Below are positions 11,190 to 24,109 of a stretch of DNA of 64,000 nucleotides, piece after piece (position 1 is the first letter of the stretch; each line of letters opens with the position of its first letter). Source of the stretch: Takifugu bimaculatus (Eukaryota; Chordata; Actinopteri; Tetraodontiformes; Tetraodontidae); assembly GCA_004026145.2 (NCBI GenBank), contig CP034986.1, forward strand, positions 16,044,304 to 16,108,303. The letters are read 5' to 3'. Below the pieces are notes generated by a model. That model was given only the letters and a program-made list of their open reading frames with translations. It ran no database searches and was not told where the DNA came from. The translations under genes were made by a program, and so were the position numbers.

Positions 11190-12730
11190 AAACTAGATTT
11201 AGCGCTAAAATGAATGCCGAAGTCAACTGTTGAACGTTCCAAAGTTTTCGAGGGTGCAACAGGAGTTCTTACAGCGCACTTTTCTGATTTTCTCGAATGG
11301 CTGGACTATTTCCTTTGTCTTTATAGTTACATCTCTCCAGATCAGGTGCCAACGCCGCTGAGTTAATCTAAAGCCAAACGCGGGCTCGATCAAAATGGAG
11401 GCTAGCGGGGATTTTCTGAAACCTGATGACTTGTCTGTCGGGTAAACAAAGCTTCCTCGCCTGGTGGCCTAATACTCTGAAAAAGTGCCAAATCAGCCGG
11501 TGAGGATTCAGCGTGCGCCGGGGGGATTAAAGCTAAAACCCGCGCGGCGGTAGCACCCCTGTATGCAAACACAGCGCGCTACGTTAACCCAGTTAGATAT
11601 CACAATGCCTAATCTGTGTTTTTAAAAACACACACACATGAACACACACGGCATAATCTCTTTTTTTCCTGCAACGCTGTGGAGGTCACGCCCCGATGGC
11701 GGCTGAGTGACGGCCCGTTGTTGGGATCATACCTAAGCATGCAAAAATTGCAAGCAGAAGCAAGGATGGGTTATTTCTGTGTTGTGTCAACAGCAGCACA
11801 GACAATAAAGTTTTATAAATAAAATCCTCTGACTCCTAAAATTTGATGTTAGCTTATATGTTGTATTTGACCTTCTGCGTCCTTCACAGCAGAACTGAGC
11901 TCTGCAGACAGCAGCGTGTGTGCTGTTTATCATGGGGGGCATTGATCCATGTCTTCATGCAAAGGTTGGACCCAAGAAAGGTTAATTGGAAAACAAGCCA
12001 GCATCACAGGTGGAGGATTTTTCTCTTGCTAAACTCAAAATGCAGAGGGGAAACTCTGAAATTAAAGCAGCTTCTCAGTAAAATCCTGTTCATAACAATA
12101 GAGAGAAAACATTACGGTGTATTCTATTACAGGTCAAAGTGGGGTCATATAAATATGCACTGTTATTCTGCAGCCCATTTATAGACATTTACATTTGCGT
12201 GCGATCAGCTGAAATCATGTGTGGAGCTGTGTTTTGATTTATGTGTGTATCGTTTTGATAGAATAATTATGCAAAATGTAGTTTACAGAGTTCTGAGGAG
12301 CGCGCCAGGAAGAACCCTTGCAATTTTAAAGACTTTCTGCCAGAGTGAATGTGATTCCACGCACCTAAGCCTCAGATAAAGTCAAATATAAGTGAACTTT
12401 CTGTAACTTTGTGACGCTCACCAGTCAACTGACAGGTATTGAGGCCCGTCCTGGTGTCATGGCCGACCTGACGCTCTTCTAAATGATCCCATCAGTCCAG
12501 AATCATTCTCAGTGTTCTTTCCAGTACTTTTTTATTTTATTTGCGTCACTTTGTGGGAAACTATAACTGAAGCCAGAGAAGTGGAGCTGAGAGGCCCTCC
12601 AACTGAAGAGGAGCCACTTTACAAGCAATTCATCACCTTACTGCGGCCTGTCTCTCCTATTCCTTCTTATGTCTCTCTCCCTCTCTCTCCACCACTCTGT
12701 CTATTTCTGTTCCTACTAAAAAAAAGGCAC
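11190..12730. other. Non-genic stretch, no gene seen
   Basis: Mixed unique sequence. It contains a short CpG-richer patch around 11500-11590 (CCCGCGCGGCGG and GCGCGCTACG) and small CA runs at 11628-11650. No exon or RNA gene recognised. Confidence 0.5.
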
Positions 12731-12734
12731 CCTG

Positions 12735-12765
12735 CCTCCCTCCCTCCCTCCCTCCCTCCCTCCCT
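12735..12765. repeat. (CCCT)n tetranucleotide repeat
   Basis: About seven perfect CTCC/CCCT units. It generates a spurious Gly-Gly-Arg-Glu peptide on the minus strand. Confidence 0.96.
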
Positions 12766-12879
12766 GCAACTCCTCATCTGTCTCCCCCCCATGCTGTCCT
12801 CTCTGGGTCTCTTGTTTAATCCTGGAGCAGAAAGCTGCGGTTCTGTTCTGGCGTACGGGTATCTGACCTCAGCATCACC

Positions 12880-12985
12880 TCTAATCCGGCTTAGTTCACT
12901 TAATGATGCCACTTGTGGTGCCACGAACGCCACCGAGAAGTCTATAAAAGCCTTCCATTAAAATGCAAATCCGACCTGGTGGAGA
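12880..12985. promoter_or_regulatory. Small candidate regulatory element with POU octamer
   Basis: Contains TTCACTTAATGATGCC followed by a perfect octamer ATGCAAAT at 12963-12970 next to CCATTAAA. It is short and unique with no frame. The octamer is the classical POU-factor site; function is inferred. Confidence 0.25.
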
Positions 12986-13360
12986 GAAGCTAAGCGACAC
13001 AAAAGTAGGGGAATTTGACCGCCGAGCCCTTCTTCTTCGTCTCTCAGCTATGCAGGCGATGCGGTGAACCCTCCGTCCAATAATAGCTGATGCTGAGATT
13101 GGGAGCGCCGTCGCACGTCGGTGATGAAGCAGACAGTCGTCCTGCACGGAACAAAAACAAGAAGGAGAGGGAAAACTCTTCCATTTCAGAGGAGGCTTGT
13201 GCATTTTTTCCCCGTGTTGTTGTCAGGAAATGAACAAATGGTTATCAATGTTTGGAGGGGAAATCTCCCATCTTCCCGCCAGGTTTTCCCAGCTGATACT
13301 ATTTTCTCCATACAAGGCAGGAAATGAAATTTCTCTCAGCGCTGTATCACCTCATGTCGT

Positions 13361-13372
13361 CCCCCCCCCCCC
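13361..13372. repeat. C12 homopolymer
   Basis: Run of 12 C. One of several long C or G runs in the window (21217, 27283, 32692, 32958, 33382, 37998, 38338, 42163). Confidence 0.95.
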
Positions 13373-13734
13373 GTCATCTCTGCCTTTTTATCAGGATATC
13401 CTTTGCAGAGGGGAAGAGGAAGGAACCTCCTCTCCATCTTTAAAAAAGAGAAATTGTCTGTAGCCATAACGCAGCGTGCACATCAGGACTGATACATGCT
13501 GCAATAGAGCAGTTTCAATTTACAGAATTATTAGGTGGAGGGCGGATTTTCTAGCTTATTTTGCTTTCAGGGAGATTACTCTGCATTGTGTCCTTCATAT
13601 GCTGGAGCTCAGGCTCCAGTGAAATAGAGAAGCATGTTTGTGCACATTTAACCCGCAGTCCATGAAGCTGTGACCACTCCAGATGAACGTGGATGTTAAA
13701 TTCAAATATACATTTGTAGGTCATGTCATATCCT

Positions 13735-13900
13735 CTACTTCAGACATTGATTATCGATGAACACGTTGTCATTTCGAGTTATTAGGTATTGATAATAGCA
13801 TAATGCATCATAATGACAGTGTTAACGGCTCGGTTATTGACTTATAGACACGTCTTTTGTCAATTAACCTCCCATCAATGATTCCAGAAGAATAGATTAT
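13735..13900. promoter_or_regulatory. Candidate conserved noncoding element
   Basis: AT-rich unique block with GATTATCGATGAACACG, GTTATTAGGTATTGATAA, ATAATGCATCATAATGAC and TGTCAATTAACC in close order. These are repeated TAAT/ATTA and ATCGAT cores of the homeodomain and CUT type. There is no reading frame and no repeat. Regulatory role inferred. Confidence 0.35.
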
Positions 13901-13904
13901 TTGT

Positions 13905-15650
13905 GTCTGTGCACAGAGGATATATTTTTATCAGCTGAGACAGCTCTGACTGCATTCAGCGTCTTGGAGTCGGAAGGTGCCAGAAACATTGTTTCTGGCT
14001 AAGCGGGGCTGATGAAGTGGTGTTGTTGGCTCCTCAGCGCAACTCCACTCCAGAAAGTCAGGAGAGTGGATTCTGAGTTGCTTCACTGCCTCCGCTCTCG
14101 CCAACCACTGGCCCGATTCAGGACTTCAGAAATGTTGCCAGGACACATGCAGACAATGGGATGAGGATGCAGTCGGGGCGTGTCATTAACCTATCATTTT
14201 CATGCTTTTATTCGAAAATTTGCCTCTACTCATAGAGTGTAAGGGTTTAGAACCCTTTTCTTCATGCTTCACACAGATGCTAACCTTTTTGTCCTCACAA
14301 AAGCTGGTTCGATATTGCAGAAAATATACTTCACATTATTCTATGAAACAAAAAGAAATATACTAGAATAGGTGGAACTCCAATATTCCTGAATCTCTTT
14401 TTAAAAAAAATAAAATTGTTATTTCTGTGGACGCTTAAACGTGTGTGTTATGTAGGGTGTGAACGAATAATTTTGAATCCAAATCAGTCAAATGAACTAT
14501 TCCGAAGGACTGCAAATGTCCCATCTGTGCTCATTTGGGTTGCTATCGCCAAGAGGGAGTCAGCAGACATGAACAAATAGCATTTATTCAAAGTTACACT
14601 TCAACAGGAACTCAAGTTTTAGAGCATTGGGCTAACTGTGTTGTTGTTTGATTCCTTGGGCCTTTATTTTTAATTCCTTCCTGAGAGCAGAGCCGCTAAA
14701 CAGCACTTCAAGATATAATCAAATACAATCAACAACAGGCACCTAACTGAAATAAATGTAGCGTGTTCCTGCAGCATGAGCGTGGAGTCAGGGTGGGAAA
14801 TGGAGGGTGTTAAGTGGGGCGAGCAGGAGATGTGGGGAGCATCTGCCTGTGGTCATGGTTCATTCACTCCGCCATGGCCTCTCAGCTCTTTGAAAATGCA
14901 TGATGGTGAAAGAAAGAGAAAAGGAAGTAGGAGTGGGGGGTTGTTGAGAGCTGGCATGGCTCAAAACTCCCCTCCATTTTCATCTGGTACATTCATCATA
15001 TCCACCAGTCGGCCGCTTGTTAACCACCCTGTTTGCTTGGACCTGGTGGGGAGTGGGGGGGGGTTTGGAGGACGTAAATAAAAGACGCAACCAAACGTGG
15101 GAACGACTGTTAATTGCTGCTCGGAGTACTGGGGGCTCTCTTCCAGATTCCAAATTTTCAAATAATTATAGCGAAAAATTCAAAACCAAAGCTCGGAGTT
15201 GTTGGAGTGTGCCCAACGTGACGTTAACGTCGTCGTTTAAAAGCGGCTCCATCAACGGTTGGCTGCGGATCCTCCCTCTGCTCTATGGAATCGGCTGTTG
15301 GAGGGGGCAGGGTCTGGATCTGTGTGCTCGGCCTGAAAAGGCGGCCTGTTTGCATGTTAAAGAAGACTTTCTGGAAAAAGAGAAAGGTGTGAGGTCACCG
15401 TCTCACTGGTAGCGCAACAGAAGCCGACGCATTCAGCCGGAGAAGATGTATCTGCTTCTGATACAGCGTCTTGTCCAGGCCGGCCCCGCCCTCACCCACT
15501 CCCCTGCCGACCTCATCACGACAGCATTTTATAGCAGATTGTCACCTTTCCTTGTCCTTCCGTGTCTTCACTAATCCTGAGTTGACCTCGAGGGCAACAA
15601 CGTCCCAAACTGCCCGAGGCAGAATCACGAGTGTACAAAAGTGAGGTCAG
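13905..15650. other. Non-genic stretch, no gene seen
   Basis: Unique sequence with a G-rich patch at 15045-15068. The open frames (101 and 131 codons) lack any recognisable domain or convincing splice context. Confidence 0.5.
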
Positions 15651-15654
15651 ACAC

Positions 15655-15735
15655 AAAATCCATGCATTAATATCCTGAATCCTTAATTTCCTTCTTAATT
15701 GCACATTTAATGGGCAATTGTGTTGAACCCCGAGT
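15655..15735. promoter_or_regulatory. Small candidate conserved element
   Basis: Short AT-rich unique block with CCTTAATTTCCTTCTTAATT followed by ACATTTAATGGGCAATTG. Three TTAA/TAAT homeodomain-type cores occur within about 45 bp. Confidence 0.22.
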
Positions 15736-15739
15736 CTTT

Positions 15740-18660
15740 GTCCTACCCTCGACGGGTTCTCACGTCACCGGTTAGTTGCTGGTTGTAATGGTAATATCTG
15801 GCAATGACAACATAACTGATGAGATAAGGCGAGAACCACGCCGACAGGATGAATGCAGCGTGCAGGAGGAGCCGCGCCATCGTTCTTGATCCCGGTCCCA
15901 ACCCCAGTAAATAATCCGAGCACTGACAGCCACTTGTTCTGTTACAGATCAGAGCCATATTGTCTGATCAGAGTCCACTGTGTTACTGCGGTTTCTGAAT
16001 TAGGATTCAGTCCAATCTTGTCTTGCAGTTTCTTTGTTTTCAGTGTAATTTCAATCAGACACGAAGGTCAAAAATGTACCGTCCCAGTCGCTGTAATGTG
16101 GCCATGCTGTTTTATGCTGAGGTGCAGCTGTTTCCAAGGCTGTAACAGATTTAAATATAAAGCAGGAATGTATTTTGAACTTAGAAGGGAAAAGTTCAAA
16201 CTTTCACTCTCCTCGGACCTTTAGGGCCGGTTTGAGGGGAATAAAGTGAACCTCTTTATTTCCTCTTCTTTCAGTCTTTCATTTGCAAGTCCTTTGTCCT
16301 CTTTTGCTTTTCTGTTTTGTCCCATTAACTCAGACTTGTCCAAGCATGCCCGCTGCAAGCTGTGCCCAAGCCCGAGCATGGCAAAGCAAGACAGATGGTT
16401 GCTAGGGAGGTTGCCAGGGCGGATCAGTGGGCCTCTGTATGTGTGTGTGCTCAATATCTCTAAGCCACGCTTCAACGTCGCACAATGGCATCGCCGGCCC
16501 ACATTGGGGTTGGTTTGTGGCACCAAGCCGCGACCCAATAATGCCGGTGCCGCTGAGGGTTGCGACCTGGAAATGGAGGCTGACTGTGATAACAGCTTGG
16601 CCGAGCGGCGGGGAGGACACCTTGTCAGTGTCGCCATGTCGTAACGCGTGAATGTCACTGTCCTGCTTTCTTCCCACCCTCCACCTTCTTTTTTCTCCCC
16701 CAGACACCCTCCCCACACTCCTCCCTTCCCTATTCTTCCATGCAAGTCTCCACCTTGAGAGAAAAAAAAAAAAAATGTCCCAGTGAGACACGAAGACCAG
16801 AACCAGGAGGAAAAGAAAGAACGGTTCCGTTGATTTACTGCGCTGTGCTATTCTCTGCATGATTTGGAAGCCATGCGTCGGGAGAGTGTTTGATTCCCTT
16901 TGATGACCCTTGGTCAGGACCGAGCTCATTGTCTGCTGATTTATAGTTTGCTGTCAGCTGAGTGCGTCTTCATTGAATGTATTGTTTTGTCGGAGCCTGT
17001 GGTGCCGCTCCAAAAGATTCTGAACATCGGTGCTGTTTTCTTTTGAAAAGAGAACCATCATGATAGATCATATTTGGAAAAGTGCATTTGTATTCTATTC
17101 CAGCAAAAGTTTTTGGAGAGTTTCAAGTTGTCTTTAGAAGAAATACATTTAAGTTTCTCTTGGGGTAGACATTAAAGGGTTTGATGTGTCCTCCCACATG
17201 CCTGTGTGGCTCTCTTCAGGTTCTCCGGTCTCCCAAAATATGCATAACAGGTTGCTGACAAGCGGTGTGAACTGTAAACTATCAGCCATTTATCCAAAAC
17301 ACTGTGGTGGACTAAGGACTGTGTAAATCCGATATGTCCCACGAGTAGCTCACCTTCTAATCCTTCATCCATTAACAGCAATTTTCTCAGCAACTCAGTG
17401 CCTGACTCTACTGAGGGACGGAAGACGTTTTGATTGACAGTCTATAAACAGAACATGTCAAGGACAGAGTTTCCACAAGGCTGTAGACAGATGATGTGAT
17501 ATTCGAAGCGTAACATGTAAATCAGCCAAAGAATGTGTAAATTTAAAACTGGCCTCATCCTACAGGACAGACTGCAGCCAGCAGGTGAGTCTGCGGGTAT
17601 CAGGGACAGACTGCTAACGCTGGCGCCCCGCCCTGGAAGCAATAACTGTAATAGAGCGCTTTTAGAGCTCCTGGGAGGTGAAATCCGATGACGTCATGTT
17701 CCAATTCAGACCTGAGTCAGAGGCGGGGATGGCCGACGTGGCTGGGGGTCTGAGCACAGGCCTCGAATGCCATCTGACTGTAAATGTGACGGTTAATTTC
17801 TAACCAACAGCCTTTAAAAGCCAAGAAATGCCAACGCGCAGGTTTGAAGACCTCATTGCCAAACAAACACATCAGAATCTGCAGATATCTTCAGTCAAAT
17901 GAAACCCTGTAAACAAACCCAGTGGCGGGTGACGGTGGTTCAACAGGAGGTTTCATTCCTCAATTAGAGATGTCGGGCCTTTAAAACAAAGACGCTGTTA
18001 TCTCTGTCTCCCCCGTTAGAACTCCCGTCTGATGTCTTGCTCCTCTGCGAAGCTCCCTACAGGCTTTCTCCGATGGATCGCGAAGCCGGTGACGATAACC
18101 GCAACATTCCGGAACAAACTGAATCAATCATTTTGCGACTGAGTTGTTTGCATGTTAGCAGTGTCAGCGTGGGTCATGTCTTGTTTTGTAATGAACTGGA
18201 CTATTAAAGGTGTAATAATGGCTACGGTAGCATTTCAAGGCTCTTTGAATTACTTGTTCCTCATCCAGGAAGGAATCCAATGCTTTGGAGTGGTTTGCTG
18301 TGCGTGGTTGAGTCTGTTGTGAGCCACTGTTGTACTTCACCACAATGCTCAACAAGGAAGGAATTTTAGTTATGAAGATAATTGTAGGGTAAAGAGAAGA
18401 TTACAGTTGTCTCTATGATTTGTTTCCATAGGGTTGAGACTTCTGGTTGTTGGACGCTCTCATATGAGAGGACTGTCCTACTGGCCACCACAGGGGTCCA
18501 GAACATATGCATGCATGTGTGATCCATCCTCTTGCCTTCACGTTTCAGCCTGTGACTGATGACGTTCCCCTTCAGCACAAGGCGACATCGCGGCACAAAG
18601 GGCCACTCTGGGTGAAACAAAGACCCTCTAATTGTGGCTGTGAGCAAACCGCTTGGTCGG
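15740..18660. other. Non-genic stretch with overlapping spurious frames
   Basis: Frames of 174 and 175 codons (minus) and 132 codons (plus) overlap one another at 16221-16929. None has a recognisable domain, so they are mutual shadows. The region also contains a pyrimidine-rich tract at 16660-16745, two copies of GGTTGCYAGG at 16397 and 16409, and an exact PBX-MEIS-type decamer TGATTGACAG at 17431-17440. Confidence 0.5.
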
Positions 18661-18671
18661 TCAGCTGGTGG

Positions 18672-18672
<1 letters not shown>

Positions 18673-18723
<51 letters not shown>
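18673..18723. repeat. (TG)25 microsatellite
   Basis: Perfect TG array of 25 units, among the longer ones in the window. Confidence 0.98.
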
Positions 18724-18729
<6 letters not shown>

Positions 18730-18799
18730 GGTCCGACTGGACGACTGCGGCCCGGGCCTCTGAAGGAAATGAGGCAAGATCCTTTGTGTCTAGTATAAA

Positions 18800-19470
18800 T
18801 TTTGATGAATCTAAATTACATTTTACTATTATCTTCTTTTTAAGGATTTTTTAAAAGTCTCTGACTTCACACTTTATCTCACATCAGTACTTTCAACTTT
18901 TGCTTCCTTTAAATTACACAAGCATTTTTAGATTTCATACTTTACTTTTTCCATGTTCATGAGACAGACTAAAAAAATTTAGTTTCATAAAATTAGTTAT
19001 AGTTATTAGTTAATAATAGTAATAGAAAAGTGCTGAAAATGCTAAAAATTACAAAACATTGTTGGCACTACATATATAGATATTATATAATATTATACAA
19101 ATGCTTTAAATAAATTAAATTGTCTTACATTTACAACACCCATTTGGAATGATTTTAGTCAGAAAATCATGTCAAACATATTATTTTTAATGTTTGGTAA
19201 CAATATACAGTAGTTACTAACTACTAATGGTTTACTCCAAAATTTTCACACAAAGCTACTTTAAAAATGCTGTGAAACACACACACACATAATATATTTT
19301 TTAAAAAACATCTTAGTTTTTAACTTAAGAAATATCCCAAGATATAAATACGTGTGGCCATTGTTTTTTTTTAAACAGACAAAAAAAAATTGCGATTATG
19401 TAGAAAAGTTAATTCTGCAGGCCACAGAATATATATATGTATAAATATATGCATTTGTAAAAGTGATTTT
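18800..19470. other. AT-rich decayed non-genic stretch
   Basis: Markedly AT-rich sequence with short A and T runs and repeated TTTAAATTA-like words. Fragments such as CAGTAGTTACTAACTACTAA (near 19207) resemble decayed hAT-like repeats, but I cannot define ends. No gene. Confidence 0.45.
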
Positions 19471-20102
19471 CCTTCAGAAACTGCTGATGGTTCTTCGAGC
19501 AGTTCAGCGTCAGATACTAAAAAACCCTCAACAACAAAGAAACAATTCTGCGATGTACTACAGCTGACCAAGAAATATCCAGTGACTGTAAATAGAAAGT
19601 CTTGGCCCAGGACACCCGCGATGTTGCAGGACCATGATGCACCGGCGGATGCTGGTGGTCTGTTGTTGTGGATGCTGGCAGGCAGGCAGGCCAGCCATTT
19701 GGCCCTATTGTTCGCCATTGTGAGGACGGGCCTTTGAGTCCTCGACCTGCCTCTCCGGCCGAGGTCATTGAGGTCTGATGATGCTGTAATGGCCACTAAG
19801 TGACTCTTCAAAACAGGGCAAATGAGGACATCCTGGTCCAGATCGACCGATCTAGCCGTTTATTTTGTTCTGAGTCTGAACAAACCGCTGACGGAGAAAA
19901 TCTGCCAGAGTTATTCTTGTACCAAAACCTCGCATGGTCCACGCCGCAGTCCACACCAGTGCCGTGACAAATCCTCCGCATCACAACATGTTTTCTTCAA
20001 AACCAGACAGCTGTTTGTGGCGTCCCCCGTGTAGCGGCATGTTGCAGGGAGAGCGTTTGTTGTTGCTGTGAAAAAGACGGCCTCAACATGGACATGCGAG
20101 TC

Positions 20103-20154
20103 TGTGTGTGTGTGCGTGGGTGGGTCTGTGAGTGTGTGTTGGTGTGGGTGTGTG
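20103..20154. repeat. Imperfect GT-rich repeat
   Basis: GT array degenerating into GGTGGGT and GAGTGT units. Confidence 0.88.
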
Positions 20155-20283
20155 AAAAGGCCGGCTGCTGGAGTGAGGCAGCGACAGACAACAGACTGAG
20201 CGCCAGGCTGCTCCTGCTGAGGCTGTGCTGCTGTGCTCTGAACATGCCGCTAGAACGTGCTCTTCTGCAGATTATATATTACT

Positions 20284-20315
<32 letters not shown>

Positions 20316-20332
20316 CACACACGCACACACAC
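20284..20332. repeat. (CA)n microsatellite with CG interruptions
   Basis: About 24 CA units with two CG substitutions. Flanked 130 bp upstream by a GT-rich array of opposite sense. Confidence 0.97.
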
Positions 20333-20419
20333 TTTCCCAGGCTTACTCACACACTTCCCTGTTCGGCTACTCCTGCAGCATATATTCAATTTAAAACCAA
20401 CCCAGGAATTCGGCTCATA

Positions 20420-22550
20420 ACCGCACATCAAAAGTGCCTAAAATCACCACCATGTGACCAGAGAATGCGCAGCTCTCAGATGTGTGTTTTCATACGTTTT
20501 CCACGCCGCAGCTGCAGAAGGGTTCACAGCTGAAGAAATTCATGCTCAGGAAATTAAGCCTCCGCAGCAATGCCCCAATATTCTGGGTGAGTTCAGCACA
20601 ATGGGTGTCCCACACGCAGAGCCAGGCAGGATGTGCCATCGGTGAGCTGATTTCATTTGTCGGAGTCATGCAGATCAGGTTGACACGCGAGACGAGAGGC
20701 GGGGCTTCATTCTCCACCCCGAAAGGCAAAGGGGGTGAGTGGAGTGTCTGGAGGATAAGATGGATGGAGAGTGGTTTCATCAACCGTGTTCTCACTGAAT
20801 CATTACCAACCTGACATTTACCCTTTTTAAGGACATTTATTCCAACATGTCCATTATCTGTTTCATGTTTAGAAAAGGCTTCCAGGATTCACCGTAGGTC
20901 TTCTGTAAGTAAGGCTCTGAGAGATCCGGGTCTCCATGCTACGCTGCGCTGCCAATTGAAATCTGCTGAAGAGGACGGTCGCGGCACCAACTGTTCCTCC
21001 GGCAGAACTGCCAGACCTGCGCTCTAATGCCATTTGTTATCAGTGCCCGTCCACACAGGCCGGTCTGCTCAGGTTATAATCCGGGTCCCTGAGGACAGCA
21101 GTGGCTCTGCATCGCTCTGTGAACACAAAGTTGGAAATTGGCAATAAATAAATGTAGTGCAGGGTGCTGGTGAAGATCGAATATGTTAATATGTGTGTAT
21201 GTGTGTGTGTGTGTGTGGGGGGGGGGAGTTCCATTTGGTGCCGACTGGGAGACAATAGAGGAATTCCCACTGGGCCCATTGACTTCCACTAGAAGCTCTC
21301 TGACCCAGCAGAGTCTCGCATAGTCCGCAATCCCAAGTGTCTCCTCCATCACTCTTAGGACAGTAATTATTTTTTTCGTTTTCAATTAGCAGCCGTCACC
21401 CTGTGTAGACGGAGCACCCACACAGGATGTGGCTGTAGTTGGAACACTGCAACATCTGGTTCAACGATACACAGAAAGATGCTAAATCACGAAAGCGTCT
21501 TCCTTCCTTCCTTGGTTAGACGGGACACCCCTCTGAACATGTGGAATATCTGCTGGCTCGTTTGAACTCTAAAGCTGTGGGATTTTAGTGTTGTACGATT
21601 CTGGCATCTTAAGGAAACATTAGCTTTTAACACTTTCTTGCATCCATGCTAAACCAGTTTTCGTTGAATATCCCAAAGCTGTTAAATTTCTGAAACTATA
21701 AACACGGTGAGGATATTTAGTTGTTAGATTATTTATTCAAATGTGCGATGAAAGCCTTCCCAGCTGTTCCTCTTTCACTTCTTTAGTCAAAGCAAAGCTA
21801 ATAAGCTCCTTGGCAGCTACATAGCTGCAGGAACATGAGAACCGTATTGATCGTCTCATCTGAGTCTTGGCAACATCAACAAGTATTATTATTTTAGCCT
21901 TTTTATGTCGTTTAAACATCTGTTTTGGGAACACCTGCCATCTGGACTGAGTTTCCTCTGTAACTGCTGAAATTATATATTGTTTCGGACTCACGTTGAA
22001 TAAATTAAAAAGGATTTGGGGTAATCAGCAAGCAAATCAATGGCAATGGAGGGCCTCACATTAATGTGACATCTGTGCAGAAAGGACCATATCAGAGCTG
22101 AACTCTGGTGATGCTTTTACTTGGTGGAATTCTCTTCTTCTGCTTTGTAGTTCCGAAGATATTTGTTGGAACGTTTAAAGTTTGGTGGTGTCCAGCTGTA
22201 GGTCATGCAGCACTGTGTGATTCATTTGAATACAGCCTCAGCACGTGGTGAGCAGTGAGAATGTGGCCCATCTGCAGCTCTGCAGCTTGGAGCTTGGTTT
22301 GATTCAGTTTGAGAGCATCTCGGCGGAGTTTCCAGAGCTCCTCTGTGGAGATTAGAGGGCTCCTGTGGACCGCATCCCTCGTTTGGGTGTAAAATCCATC
22401 AGCTTTGATTTGCTTCATGTGTATTTTTGATGGATTTTAAGTTGCTCATGTGTTCAAAGTCTGAGTTCTACCAAACTTTAATGTATGATGAACCGGAAAT
22501 GTACGAGACCGTCCCACTGTGGATCAGCCACTGTCTGTGCTCTTATGGGG
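20420..22550. other. Non-genic stretch, no gene seen
   Basis: Unique sequence of mixed composition with one GT array plus G run at 21192-21226. Open frames of up to about 110 codons overlap on both strands and show no domain. Confidence 0.5.
21192..21226. repeat. (GT)n followed by G10
   Basis: GT array with one TA interruption passing directly into a run of 10 G. Confidence 0.95.
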
Positions 22551-22554
22551 GATG

Positions 22555-23060
22555 TTCCAGGCATTATGTTTAATTAGGTTTCCTTATTGCCTGTATGGAG
22601 AAAACAATTAGTCTTAATTAAAGCTGCTGCATGCCGTCGTGTGGTTTCAAAGTAATAAAGCTCAGGCACTGGTGCACACATACTCATCATAAATAAGGCA
22701 TTCCCCGTCATTTCATTCAGCAATTACTTTACATTTACCACGGGGGAAACGTTTTACAAGCTCTGCCTATTTATCCTAATTGGAATTGCTTATCTTAACA
22801 TGAATAATTGATCGTAAAAATATGATAGAGGCTTCCGATGTTGGCCTTTAATTGACATTGCAACTTTATGGCATTTCAATTAAGGTAAATATTGTCATTC
22901 GGTCTGAGGCTGTTAGCCCTGCAGAATCAAGGGCCTCAGTAACTATTCAGCTGAAACCTGCATCAATAATTTATTTTTAATAGCAGAGCTATACATTCAT
23001 TTATTTATTTTACAGTGTGGCATAATAACGGCGCATGTCTGTGACCAATGAAAAGGCTAA
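22555..23060. promoter_or_regulatory. Strong candidate conserved noncoding element
   Basis: About 500 bp of unique AT-rich sequence with very dense homeodomain-type cores: TTTAATTAGG near 22569, AACAATTAGTCTTAATTAAA near 22602, CAATTACTTTAC near 22721, CCTAATTGGAATTGC near 22775, AATAATTGATCG near 22803, CTTTAATTGAC near 22845, TTTCAATTAAGG near 22874 and CAATAATTTATT near 22965. There is no simple repeat and no reading frame of note. With the 10.7 kb block it is the best CNE or enhancer candidate here. Conservation is inferred. Confidence 0.45.
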
Positions 23061-23118
23061 ATATTGTGTATGTTAGAGCTGCTGAGGCGAAGCAGCAGCC
23101 CCAAGGAAGAGGAGAGGG

Positions 23119-23153
23119 ACACACACACCCCCACACACACACGCACACACACG
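23119..23153. repeat. Interrupted (CA)n microsatellite
   Basis: CA array with CCC and CG interruptions, immediately downstream of the candidate element. Confidence 0.94.
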
Positions 23154-23159
23154 GGCATG

Positions 23160-24105
23160 TGCGTGATTTTGGTTTAATATGTAGCCTCTCTGTGTGGGAA
23201 GTGAAGCAGAACCGTCACAGTTCTCCCACCAAAATGCCTCTTGTGTTGGTTTGACTCCATTATTCAGCCTCCATATTCTTCATATTGCTTCAGGAGGGTA
23301 AACACCCGCAGGACCATGATTATTGTTGTTATTAGAGGAGTTGAAATGTATATAGAATGTAATTAAAATCCTGTAACTGACTCAGGTAAAAGCTTCAGTG
23401 TCTATACCCAGTGGAGGAAAGTTATCAGTGGTTATGGCATCAAAAAAGTTGATTGTTGCGAGTTAAAGCATGCACGAGCCGTCTGCTGTTCCGGTAGAAT
23501 CAATTCACTAAAATAGATTCAGACCTTTTCATCATCGTCCCCGAACCGAGAGGAAAACTGTTGGATTCACATGGATCCGTGCAGGCAGGCCGTAATGGGA
23601 AAGAACGGGAAAAGCAGATGGAATGCTGGGTTGCTATGGCAGTAAGGAATAAAATTAACACCAATTTGAAATTTAGGAAGGGATTTATTTCAAAATATTC
23701 TTTTAAACTGTGGTGAGGAGAAAGGTTAATCAAATCATTTTTGCGGTTTCTGCTGGGGAGTAAAGACTCGGCTAATAAAGCTAATTTTCATTACATTACA
23801 AACTCAATGTTTGCTATAGTTTCATCACAAATGTTGAACTCATCACATAAGTAGTGTAATAAATAGTTTGTTAACTACTGGTTAAGTTTAAACTAAATTT
23901 ACAGGGTGGATTTGGATTCATCTTTGGCTTCTGCTCTTTAACTCTCTGGTCATGCTGTTGCCACATTATCCAGCTCAAATGCTGCTTCAACTTGTAGCCT
24001 CTCAACGTGTGGGTGTCTTTCAAAGAGCCTAATTAAACTGATTGTCCAACCAAAGCTGCGCAAGATAGTGGAAAGTGATTAAAGTTTCAGACCTCCCAGA
24101 GTATT
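23160..24105. other. Non-genic stretch, no gene seen
   Basis: Unique sequence. Near 23411 the string CAGTGGAGGAAAGT resembles the outer end of teleost hAT-like repeats, but too little matches to call an element. Confidence 0.45.
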
Positions 24106-24109
24106 ATCA

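Noticed and set aside
16221..16929. Overlapping 174-, 175- and 132-codon frames on both strands
   Set aside because: Three mutually exclusive frames share the same DNA, with no known motif in any; they look like a low-stop region, not a gene.
23405..23440. CAGTGGAGGAAAGT, similar to a hAT terminus
   Set aside because: Too short and no continuation into known internal sequence.
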